5,673 nucleotides of DNA from Candidatus Omnitrophota bacterium (GCA_018818365.1 JAHISH010000274.1:1-5673), one strand, 5' to 3'. Shown: positions 1-5,463, numbered from the stretch's first letter. Notes: generated by a model not told the origin, from the sequence alone. Program-made: numbers and translations.

Positions 1-593
1 GGATCATAATCCAAGGTTGCGCGGATCGCATCAAAGGACTTACGCGCGCTTAAGTCTCCTTCAGCTAAATGAGACCTCAACGCTGCTCCGTTGGTATCAG
101 GATCACCCACGATCCAGCCATTGCCGAAACGCAGTTCCTGACGCCCCACAGTCAAGGTCAACGGTGAATAAAGGAACTCTTTCAAGGTAACAAACGCCAG
201 ATCAAGATCAAGATCCTGCTCATCAACAGCGTTTGCCGTGGCTAAACCTATATTCCTATTGCTCTCCGAAGTACCTGCGGCAGATTCACCATTCCAATTT
301 CTCTCATTGAGCAACCTTACGGTAGTAGAAACATTATCCGTAAGATCCGCATCCAAACGCACTCTGGTGATAGAAAGAAGATCTTCTTCCTTATCATCAT
401 AGGCTGCAGTACTTACCGCACTACCAGCACCACCATCAGTTGTGGGAGTCTTTACCAAATCCAGATTATTGCGGGAAACAGCCATGACGGTGATATCTCC
501 GCTAATCTTTACATTCTGCACCTCGGCGTATGCGGCACAGGTAAGCCCTGCCACAAGCGCGAGCGCCAGAATCATTATTAAGCGTTTACTCAT
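1..593 (-). CDS. Secreted outer-membrane beta-barrel protein, alginate-export-like porin (partial, N-terminal 197 codons)
   Basis: The frame opens at ATG 593-591 and stays open to the left edge, so the C-terminal part is missing. A strong ribosome site (AAAGGAGG, 605-598) sits 4 bases before the ATG and fixes the start. Residues 1-23 form a clear Sec signal peptide: positive SKR, a hydrophobic core rich in L, A, I and M, then AYA before E24. The mature part alternates short beta-like strands with polar linkers (GDITVMAVS near 32-40, ITRVRLDADL near 75-84, FVTLKEF near 134-140). It carries GRQELRFGNG at about 150-159, which resembles the conserved core of alginate-export (AlgE-type) barrel proteins. 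The role is probably a diffusion or substrate-specific channel in the outer membrane; the substrate cannot be read from this fragment. Such barrels are common and often multicopy in Omnitrophota-like genomes (recollection). It has its own leader and promoter, so it is probably regulated separately from the genes upstream. Another porin family with a similar core is possible. Confidence 0.85.
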   Translation of the reverse strand, partial: MSKRLIMILALALVAGLTCAAYAEVQNVKISGDITVMAVSRNNLDLVKTPTTDGGAGSAVSTAAYDDKEEDLLSITRVRLDADLTDNVSTTVRLLNERNWNGESAAGTSESNRNIGLATANAVDEQDLDLDLAFVTLKEFLYSPLTLTVGRQELRFGNGWIVGDPDTNGAALRSHLAEGDLSARKSFDAIRATLDYD

Positions 594-597
594 TTTG

Positions 598-605
598 CCT
601 CCTTT
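598..605 (-). promoter_or_regulatory. Ribosome binding site of the porin gene
   Basis: On the minus strand AAAGGAGG lies 4 bases upstream of the ATG at 593. It is one of the strongest ribosome sites in the window and lies in an otherwise A/T-rich, weakly structured stretch, which suits a highly expressed outer-membrane protein. Confidence 0.85.
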
Positions 606-629
606 AAGAAATTAATATAAATATATCAA

Positions 630-653
630 CTAGGGTATTAATTTACTTCCTAG
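630..653 (-). promoter_or_regulatory. Hairpin in the porin leader, upstream of the ribosome site
   Basis: In the minus-strand RNA, CUAGG (653-649) pairs perfectly with CCUAG (634-630) around a 14-nt A/U-rich loop. Four more A-U pairs can form beyond a UUG bulge on the 3' side. No U-tract follows, so this is not an intrinsic terminator. It lies about 25 bases before the porin ribosome site and contains the stop codon of the small ORF 740-630. With only five strong pairs it could be incidental. Confidence 0.35.
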
Positions 654-740
654 ATATCGTCTATATAGTATATCACCGGATCTGCACTGGCTTCGGGTCT
701 TTATTTGCTTCACCTCCTTCTTGCCTGCGATTAAAGCCAT
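630..740 (-). CDS. Candidate 36-residue leader ORF in the porin 5' leader
   Basis: The ATG at 740-738 opens a 36-codon frame ending at TAG 632-630, entirely inside the porin leader. The peptide begins MALIAGKKEVKQ and is strongly basic in its middle (KTRSQCR, YRRY), with one cysteine near residue 19 and no signal peptide or membrane segment. No good ribosome site precedes the ATG. Instead an extended Shine-Dalgarno sequence (AGAAGGAGGTGA, 720-709) lies inside the frame, 8 bases before an in-frame AUA (codon 13). Translation might therefore start at a non-standard codon, or the Shine-Dalgarno may serve regulation only. The same bases can form a long RNA stem, so apparent coding may be a by-product of a structured RNA. 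I do not recognise the peptide; its coding status is uncertain. Confidence 0.25.
   Translation of the reverse strand: MALIAGKKEVKQIKTRSQCRSGDILYRRYLGSKLIP
667..675 (-). promoter_or_regulatory. Possible second promoter (extended -10) for the porin gene
   Basis: The minus strand reads TGATATACT: a TG extension followed by TATACT, matching five of six bases of TATAAT. No convincing -35 lies 17 bases upstream (CGAAGC). Initiation near 660 would give a short leader of about 65 bases lacking the long-range stem. The element overlaps the 3' arm of that stem, so its resemblance to a -10 box may be accidental. Confidence 0.3.
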
Positions 741-753
741 ATCCAGTGGTATA
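669..753 (-). promoter_or_regulatory. Candidate structured 5' leader RNA element of the porin gene
   Basis: In the minus-strand RNA, 753-741 (UAUACCACUGGAU) pairs with 681-669 (AUCCGGUGAUAUA) over 13 positions, with one C-A mismatch and one U-G wobble. Inside it, after a 2x7 internal loop, GGCUUU (738-733) pairs with GAAGCC (694-689) with one wobble. The remaining 38-nt loop (732-695) exposes AGAAGGAGGUGA, a near full-length complement of the 16S rRNA 3' end. An alternative pairing of AAGCCAGUG (692-684) with CACU plus GGCUU uses the same segment, so two folds compete. This arrangement is typical of regulatory leaders, but I could not match it to a known riboswitch (c-di-GMP, TPP, SAM, fluoride and others considered from memory). 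Function is unknown. Confidence 0.4.
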
Positions 754-767
754 ACCGATTGTGTACC

Positions 768-796
768 TTTTTATCACATAACTCTTTATTTGTCAA
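768..796 (-). promoter_or_regulatory. Sigma-70-like promoter of the porin leader
   Basis: The minus strand has a perfect TTGACA (796-791), a 17-base spacer and TAAAAA (773-768, four of six bases of TATAAT); GATAAA just upstream is an alternative -10. The -35 box overlaps the last codons and stop of the DUF2062 gene. Initiation near 760 would give a ~165-base leader containing the whole structured element. This is the only good -35 box I see in the A/T-rich 594-796 interval. Confidence 0.55.
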
Positions 797-1253
797 GTGT
801 TTTTTCAAAACAGGGCAGGGACCGAAGCGAAGAAATCAGCAGAAAAGCCAAGAAATACGCAATAATCCCAAATCCGACCGAAATAATTACATATCCTATC
901 AAAACTGGGGCGAGTATCTTTAAAAACGATATTTCGAAGAATTGCGGCCAGGAAAACCCCCTAAAAAACTCTTTCCAATCGTTTTGGGCTATACGCCAAT
1001 CTATTCTTAATACCCATGACCCGATTTTTGCCGCAAATATAAAGGTAACCAGGCTTAACCAGGTATTGGTGGCCAGACTTCCTGCTAACGCAGCCAGCCG
1101 ATTGACCCGTAGAAAGGTAGCTATAAACACAGAGGCAACCGGGCCGGTACCGGGTATTATCCCCAAAGCTACCCCCACGCCTACTCCCGCAGCTATTCTT
1201 TGAGGAGAGTCATAACTTTTTAGAATGCTTTTCCAAACGCCTTTTTTCTTCAT
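786..1253 (-). CDS. DUF2062 inner-membrane protein (155 aa)
   Basis: The protein begins MKKKGVWKSILKSY and then carries the DUF2062 signature: an SPQRIAAG-type helix start at about 16-23, a glycine-rich hydrophobic stretch with the PGTGP turn at 34-38, and NRLAALAGSLATN at 51-63. Hydrophobic segments lie at about 20-50 (helical hairpin), 61-82 and 110-142. DUF2062 proteins are small membrane proteins of unknown biochemistry, sometimes fused or adjacent to glycosyltransferases. The start at 1253 is preferred over the longer frame from 1343 because the extra 30 residues match nothing in the family and would overlap the ligase by 134 rather than 44 bases. An AAAAGGA ribosome site lies 9 bases before the ATG. 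The 44-base overlap with the upstream ligase implies translational coupling. It is the last gene of the tight cluster; the promoter for the porin leader begins on its stop codon. Confidence 0.85.
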   Translation of the reverse strand: MKKKGVWKSILKSYDSPQRIAAGVGVGVALGIIPGTGPVASVFIATFLRVNRLAALAGSLATNTWLSLVTFIFAAKIGSWVLRIDWRIAQNDWKEFFRGFSWPQFFEISFLKILAPVLIGYVIISVGFGIIAYFLAFLLISSLRSLPCFEKTLDK

Positions 1254-2781
1254 CTTGAAGGATCCTTTTGAGAATTTTTCCGGTAGAATTCTTAGGTAAA
1301 CTATCCCGGAATTCGATATATTTAGGTATCTTGTATGGGGCAAGCCGATCCCTCAAATAATGCATGAACTCTTGTTCACTTGCCTCTTCTTGCTCTTTAA
1401 GCACCAGGAATGCTTTGGGGACCTCTCCTTTATGCGTATCTTCTATCCCGATTACCGCAGCTTCTTTTACCTTAGGATTCTGATACAGCACCTCTTCTAT
1501 CTCCCTTGGATAGACATTAAGCCCCCGCACATTAACCATCTCCTTCTTTCTTCCTACTATATATACGTACCCCTGCCGGTCGATCTTCGCCATATCTCCG
1601 GTGTAGAGCCAATCGTCTTTAATAGTATCGGAACTAACTTCTTGCCGGCGGAAATACCCCTGCATCACATTATGGCCTTTTACCAGCAATTCCCCTATTT
1701 CTCCTGCAGCCAAATCGCGCCCTTTTCCATCGATTACCTTCACGAGAATATTCTCCGAAATCGGTAAGCCGATTGAGCCGGGTTTTCGCACCCCTTTCAA
1801 AGGATTTAAAGTCACTACCGGAGAAGCCTCGGTCAACCCATACCCCTCCAATAAAGGAATGCGGAACTTCTTCTCAAACCCTTTAAAGATCCCAGGAGAA
1901 AGTGCCGCCGCTCCGGAAATACAAAGCCTTATCGGATTAAATACCTTTATCAAAGGAGTATGCAGCAGCTTAGGTAGTTTTATATCCTTAAGGATCGCGT
2001 AAATCGAAGGGATCCCCACAAACACAGTAACTTGGTTCTTGCGTATCGCGCGGATCACGCGCCTAAAAGGCTTCAGTGATTTCATAACCACTATTTTTGC
2101 GCCAATGAGCAAAGGAAGATTCATGCAGACAGTCGCGGCAAAAGAATGAAAAAGCGGCAATATACAGATGAATGATTCCCGGGATCTGCCTCTTATGGCA
2201 AATGCGGAATCATAGGCATTTGAAATCAGGTTATAATGCGAGAGCATCGCCCCTTTAGGATGGCCGGTAGTCCCGGAGGTATATAATATAACCGCCAGGT
2301 CTGATGGACCGGGGGCAATCTTCTGTAATATCTCCGCAGGTGCCCTTTTTATCGACGAGAAATCAGGGATGGATTCTTTGGCCTTGGTAGTAGAGATCAC
2401 CATTTTAAGGGAATCCACACGCAGCCTCAATTCCTCCGCCATCGCTAGATATGTCCGGGAAGTAATAAGGCAGAGTGCCTGGCTATCTTCCAGGATATAC
2501 TTTGCCTCTTCGATCTTGAACATGTAATTAACAGGAACCACCACTGCCGCAGATTTAAGCACCGCATAGTACGCGATGATAAATTCCGGAGAATTATCCA
2601 GAAACAACGCAATCCGATCGCCGGGCCGTACCCCTTCTTCAATCAAGCCTGCGGCAATAGATGAAGTCTCCTCATCAAGTGACTTGTAGCGTATTTTTTT
2701 TTGGCCAAAGACGATCGCGGTGCGAGAAGGATTCCTTTGGGCGCTTAACTGAAGTAATTCTCCGAGATTTCGCGGTATCAT
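1210..2781 (-). CDS. AMP-forming acyl-CoA synthetase, long-chain fatty acid CoA ligase-like (523 aa)
   Basis: This is a complete class I adenylate-forming enzyme. It activates a carboxylic acid as acyl-AMP and then normally transfers it to CoA (or to an acyl carrier protein) in the cytosol or at the inner membrane. Visible motifs in order: P-loop-like YTSGTTGHPKG (167-177), the conserved GYGLTEAS (313-320), YTGD (393-396) whose Asp binds the ribose, the hinge-region GRKKEMVNVRG (410-420) continuing into NVYPREIEE, and NSTGK (498-502) with the adenylation Lys502. Length and motif order fit FadD-like medium/long-chain acyl-CoA ligases; the true substrate cannot be read. There is no signal peptide or carrier domain. 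The start ATG overlaps the radical SAM stop in an ATGA, and the end overlaps the DUF2062 gene by 44 bases. Codons 27-30 contain a run of nine A, a possible slippage point. Acyl-ACP synthetase is the main alternative. Confidence 0.93.
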   Translation of the reverse strand: MIPRNLGELLQLSAQRNPSRTAIVFGQKKIRYKSLDEETSSIAAGLIEEGVRPGDRIALFLDNSPEFIIAYYAVLKSAAVVVPVNYMFKIEEAKYILEDSQALCLITSRTYLAMAEELRLRVDSLKMVISTTKAKESIPDFSSIKRAPAEILQKIAPGPSDLAVILYTSGTTGHPKGAMLSHYNLISNAYDSAFAIRGRSRESFICILPLFHSFAATVCMNLPLLIGAKIVVMKSLKPFRRVIRAIRKNQVTVFVGIPSIYAILKDIKLPKLLHTPLIKVFNPIRLCISGAAALSPGIFKGFEKKFRIPLLEGYGLTEASPVVTLNPLKGVRKPGSIGLPISENILVKVIDGKGRDLAAGEIGELLVKGHNVMQGYFRRQEVSSDTIKDDWLYTGDMAKIDRQGYVYIVGRKKEMVNVRGLNVYPREIEEVLYQNPKVKEAAVIGIEDTHKGEVPKAFLVLKEQEEASEQEFMHYLRDRLAPYKIPKYIEFRDSLPKNSTGKILKRILQDEEKRRLEKHSKKL

Positions 2782-3761
2782 TGCTTCTCTTTATCTTTTG
2801 AAAGCGAAGGTTTTATGTGTACGCCGGCAAACCTCTCCAAGCCAAATGACTCCTGGACCCATCCGTTATTAAGTCCGTATGAATCCCTGATTTTTTGTGC
2901 GTCTTCATACTCTTCAAGAGAGACGCGCCGGGAGAGTTCTTGAATCTGGGGAGCATGATAATAAGGAGTATATTGGCTCATGAGGCTGATATACGTCTGG
3001 GTCGTCAACTCTGAAGCAACAAAACGCATGACCGTTTCCGTTCCTGAGAGTCCCTGCGGCAAGACCAAATGCCGGATAACCAACCCTCTCTTTATAATAC
3101 CATCATCCCCGATATCTGCAACACCTACTTGCTGGTGCATCAACTTCACTGCCTTCTGATTATAGTACGGATATTGCGGCGCCTGCGAGTATCTTTCTGC
3201 CGGAGCATTCCTGCCATAGCGCATATCCGGAAGGTAAATATCCACGATGCCATCCAATAGTGCCACTATCTCCGGCAATTCATATCCTCCGGTATTATAG
3301 ACTAATGGTATCTGCAATCCATTTCCCGCCGCAATCACCAGGCTCTTCAGTATCTGCGGCATGATATGGGTGGGAGAAACCAGATTAATATTGTGACAAC
3401 CCATCTCCTGTAGCTCCACCATGAAACCGGCAAGCTCATCCTCCTGCACTTCCCTGCCTGATCTTTCTTGGCTAAATTCATAATTCTGGCAATACGCACA
3501 GGCCATCGTACACTGTGAAAAAAAAATAGCCCCTGACCCGCGGGTCCCTGAAATAGGCGGCTCTTCGCCGTGATGAGGCATATAGCTACAAACTCGCGCG
3601 TAACCTCCCGTGCGGCAAAAGCCCTTCTCGCCTTTTAAGCGGTTTACTCTGCACCTGCGCGGGCAAAGTACGCACGACTCTAAAAGAGCAAAGGCCTCTT
3701 TGCTGCGTTGCGCAAGAGTACCCGCATCAAATGCCTTCAAGTAAGATGGGTAATTCCGCAT
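2778..3761 (-). CDS. PflA-like radical SAM protein, PflX/COG1313 type (327 aa)
   Basis: The radical SAM cluster motif CxxxCxxC is present as C84, C88 and C91 (CTMACAYCQN), which would bind a [4Fe-4S] cluster that cleaves S-adenosylmethionine. An N-terminal cysteine set precedes it: CVLCPRRC (C30, C33, C37) with C49 and C58, followed by GEEPPISG and a GSG(A)IFFS strand. Later conserved elements are NINLVSPTH (124-132), YNTGGY (155-160), LPDMRY (177-182) and GLVIRHLVLPQ (226-236). This arrangement is that of uncharacterised proteins resembling pyruvate formate-lyase activating enzyme (PflX, COG1313); the target is unknown and no glycyl-radical enzyme is in the window. The start fits the usual ~30 residues before the first cysteine, but there is no clear Shine-Dalgarno, so coupling to the M48 gene 16 bases upstream is likely. 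It shares ATGA with the ligase. A run of nine T lies at codons 79-82, just before the cluster cysteines. Confidence 0.9.
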   Translation of the reverse strand: MRNYPSYLKAFDAGTLAQRSKEAFALLESCVLCPRRCRVNRLKGEKGFCRTGGYARVCSYMPHHGEEPPISGTRGSGAIFFSQCTMACAYCQNYEFSQERSGREVQEDELAGFMVELQEMGCHNINLVSPTHIMPQILKSLVIAAGNGLQIPLVYNTGGYELPEIVALLDGIVDIYLPDMRYGRNAPAERYSQAPQYPYYNQKAVKLMHQQVGVADIGDDGIIKRGLVIRHLVLPQGLSGTETVMRFVASELTTQTYISLMSQYTPYYHAPQIQELSRRVSLEEYEDAQKIRDSYGLNNGWVQESFGLERFAGVHIKPSLSKDKEKQ

Positions 3762-3777
3762 ACAATACTAAGAAAGA

Positions 3778-4551
3778 TTACAGAGTAGGCGCAATCTCTG
3801 TTGCAGAAGAAATTTCCGCCTTGACCTGCTTGATCCTCTCTTCTATCGGAGGATGGGAACTTAAGAAGACCAGGTTAAAACCTGTACCCTTCTTTTGCGC
3901 TTCTTTTTGCAACTTCTCAAAGAAAGTCACCATACCAAACGGATTAAATCCTGCACGGCGGGCATAGCGTACGCCAAGTTTATCTGCCAAGTACTCATCC
4001 TGACGGCTATATCCCAGATTCACCAAATTAAAGACCACATCCAGCGCCTGTCCGACTGAATCAGCTTCCCCCGTCTTAAAGATAATCCCCAAGATCAGTT
4101 GATACCCCAAGACCGCCTGAAGCCGTTTTACGCTATGCCGCGCGGCAATATGCCCTATTTCATGGGCAAGCACACAGGCTAATTCATCTTCATTGGTTGC
4201 TTCCAGTAACCCGCTATTGACATACACATACCCGCCGGGGATGGCAAAGGCGTTAAATTCTTTGTCTTTAACTACACGAAACTGATAGGTTATATCGTTC
4301 CTATCTGAACCGGCGGCAATTTTTTTCCCGATCGCAGTAAGCCTCTGCACCATTAAAGGATCTTTTTCCCACTTGATCTCTTTTTGAAGCTGTTGATCCA
4401 TCTGCGCGCCTAATTTTACTTCGGAAGCGGTATCGATAAGCAGCGTCTCATTGCGCTGTGTGGCGGGATTATATATGGTTACACATCCTGCCATACACAC
4501 GCATATCAATCCCAGAAAAACACCTTTAGCGATTTTGTATTTGTGCGGCAT
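3778..4551 (-). CDS. M48 family zinc metalloprotease, lipoprotein (257 aa)
   Basis: Starting at ATG 4551, the protein begins with a lipoprotein signal: charged MPHKYKIAKG, a hydrophobic stretch and the lipobox MAGC with lipidated Cys23. The mature enzyme carries the zinc-binding HEIGH (130-134, in VLAHEIGHIAARH), and the third ligand is probably Glu176 in SRQDEYLAD. SHPPIEERI (232-240) near the C-terminus matches the conserved HP...R segment of periplasmic M48 proteases such as BepA and LoiP. AFAIPGGYVYVNSGLL (101-116) is the typical edge strand. It probably degrades misfolded envelope proteins from the inner face of the outer membrane or the periplasm. The longer frame from 4665 is rejected because it would bury the lipoprotein signal. 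The chosen start has a GAGG site 5 bases upstream. The gene overlaps DUF4416 by 26 bases. No TPR domain follows, unlike full-length BepA. Confidence 0.92.
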   Translation of the reverse strand: MPHKYKIAKGVFLGLICVCMAGCVTIYNPATQRNETLLIDTASEVKLGAQMDQQLQKEIKWEKDPLMVQRLTAIGKKIAAGSDRNDITYQFRVVKDKEFNAFAIPGGYVYVNSGLLEATNEDELACVLAHEIGHIAARHSVKRLQAVLGYQLILGIIFKTGEADSVGQALDVVFNLVNLGYSRQDEYLADKLGVRYARRAGFNPFGMVTFFEKLQKEAQKKGTGFNLVFLSSHPPIEERIKQVKAEISSATEIAPTL

Positions 4552-5065
4552 AAATTCCTCGGAGGTGATTAAAAAATAGTATAGCCTCAGGCAACTTATA
4601 ATCAGGATAGGTCCATTCCCAGGCGCGGTATGAGTTCTCTTGGTAAAAAAGTGTAACTTCCGCAAAGATGCCTTTATCTAAATAAATACGATGAGAGTAA
4701 TTCTTCGTTGAAGCTAAGACCAGTTTCGCCAGGTCAAGGTACCCCGGGTCGATATTGATGCGCCGTTTGAATGCTGCGCGCAAACTTACTGCATAACGCG
4801 TCTCAATTATATTGGTAATGACCTTGACTTTAGGAAGGATGTGCGGGTGGATAAGCTTTTTAAAACTAAAGAATCTTCTCTTTAATCCCGCGCCGAATTC
4901 CTTGGCATAATAATCAGTATGCGCAAAAGAGAAAACCTGGCTTTCAAAATCAATAGGGCCGAAACGCCTTGTTAATCGGCGCAGGACGCGCTGCGCGATT
5001 ATCTCTTCTTTATAAATAAAACCGATGATAAGTTTTACGGAAGCAGATTTTCTAATTTGCCCCAT
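4526..5065 (-). CDS. DUF4416 family protein (179 aa)
   Basis: The whole protein matches my memory of DUF4416: KLIIGFIY at 11-18, FGPID (35-39), FAHTDYY (47-53), a GAGLKRRFFSFKKLI stretch (58-72), TNIIETR (84-90), NIDPGYL (104-110), a KNYSHRIYL segment (121-129) and WTYPDY (151-156). Many invariant Asp, Tyr and His residues suggest an enzyme or ligand-binding protein, but no biochemical role is known to me. It has no signal peptide or membrane segment, so it is probably cytosolic. The ATG is the only usable start: an in-frame TAA lies just four codons before it, and no Shine-Dalgarno is visible. Translation may therefore depend on ribosomes arriving from the PilZ gene 29 bases upstream. Its end overlaps the M48 gene by 26 bases. 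Family assignment is confident; function is not inferable. Confidence 0.88.
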   Translation of the reverse strand: MGQIRKSASVKLIIGFIYKEEIIAQRVLRRLTRRFGPIDFESQVFSFAHTDYYAKEFGAGLKRRFFSFKKLIHPHILPKVKVITNIIETRYAVSLRAAFKRRINIDPGYLDLAKLVLASTKNYSHRIYLDKGIFAEVTLFYQENSYRAWEWTYPDYKLPEAILFFNHLRGIYAAQIQNR

Positions 5066-5078
5066 GGAGATGCGTTAG

Positions 5079-5095
5079 AAAAAACGCCGCGACGC
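5079..5095 (-). terminator. Weak terminator- or attenuator-like site after the PilZ gene
   Basis: Immediately after the PilZ stop the minus-strand RNA reads a GC-rich CGUCGCGGCG followed by six U (5084-5079). The potential stem is only 3 to 4 pairs with a very small loop, so efficient termination is doubtful. An alternative GCGU/ACGC pairing would enclose the U-tract. It may cause partial pausing between PilZ and DUF4416, or be meaningless. Confidence 0.2.
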
Positions 5096-5463
5096 TATGT
5101 CGTGCTGGGGACACCGGAAGAGAGTAACTGATCGATATACTGCGAGATCTTATGCCGATATTCATCTCTTATATCATTGAAGAAAATAGCCACATTAAAC
5201 CCCCCCTGGGCCTCATCCTCTGACCTGACGATAACCCCCTTGCATTCCACTCGGCAACGTTTCTTCTGGCCTATCGGCAGGTTTAGCTTTACCATCACCT
5301 TCGTAAAGGGAGGAATGTATTTATTAAGACAACAATACGCCCCGACGCAACTGATGTTTTGGCTGGAGGTGACAAAATCATAGCCGTTAACAGCCACTTT
5401 CATCGGAAGTTCATGGTCAATACGGGGGAATTGCCTTCGTTCGCTGCCTCTACTCTTTTGCAT
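5095..5463 (-). CDS. PilZ domain protein, probable c-di-GMP receptor (122 aa)
   Basis: This is a single-domain PilZ protein. The N-terminal RRQFPR contains the RxxxR motif (R10 and R14), and NISCVG (36-41) gives the (D/N)xSxxG motif. Together these bind a cyclic di-GMP dimer in the family, so binding competence is likely. Beta-strands follow: YIPPFTKVMVKLNLP (49-63), CRVECKGVIVRSED, then GGFNVAIFF, and a C-terminal helix DEYRHKISQYIDQLLSS. It has no membrane segment or output domain, so it would act by protein interaction, for example on motility, pili, secretion or envelope polysaccharide. Three cysteines cluster at 39, 44 and 45, which is unusual in this loop. The ATG lies inside the end of the upstream small gene (14-base overlap); GAGGAAAAGA just upstream can serve as its ribosome site. 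Confidence 0.9.
   Translation of the reverse strand: MQKSRGSERRQFPRIDHELPMKVAVNGYDFVTSSQNISCVGAYCCLNKYIPPFTKVMVKLNLPIGQKKRCRVECKGVIVRSEDEAQGGFNVAIFFNDIRDEYRHKISQYIDQLLSSGVPSTT

Noticed and set aside
200..216. Tandem GATCAA-like repeat
   Set aside because: It is only a few copies and encodes alternating Asp-Leu in the porin; too short to call a repeat element.
709..720. Plus-strand TCACCTCCTTCT as the 3' end of a 16S rRNA gene
   Set aside because: Only the anti-Shine-Dalgarno dozen matches; no conserved 16S helix 45 sequence lies upstream, so it is a minus-strand Shine-Dalgarno.
669..753. Known c-di-GMP (GEMM) riboswitch in the porin leader
   Set aside because: A few fragments such as GCAGGCAA and GAAGCAAA recall it, and a PilZ gene is nearby, but the tetraloop helix and the second conserved helix of that class are not present.
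721..1203. 160-codon open frame on the plus strand
   Set aside because: It lies antisense to the well-supported DUF2062 gene, shows no recognisable domain or ribosome site, and starts in the porin leader; it is a shadow frame.
1254..1343. N-terminal 30-residue extension of the DUF2062 frame
   Set aside because: The extension overlaps the ligase, matches nothing in the family, and the internal ATG at 1253 has a ribosome site and the usual family start.
1360..1767. 135-codon open frame on the plus strand
   Set aside because: It is fully antisense to the C-terminal part of the acyl-CoA ligase, whose catalytic motifs are intact; no independent support.
4552..4665. 38-residue N-terminal extension of the M48 protease frame
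   Set aside because: It would place the lipoprotein signal and lipobox internally; the ATG at 4551 has a good ribosome site and gives a classic lipoprotein.
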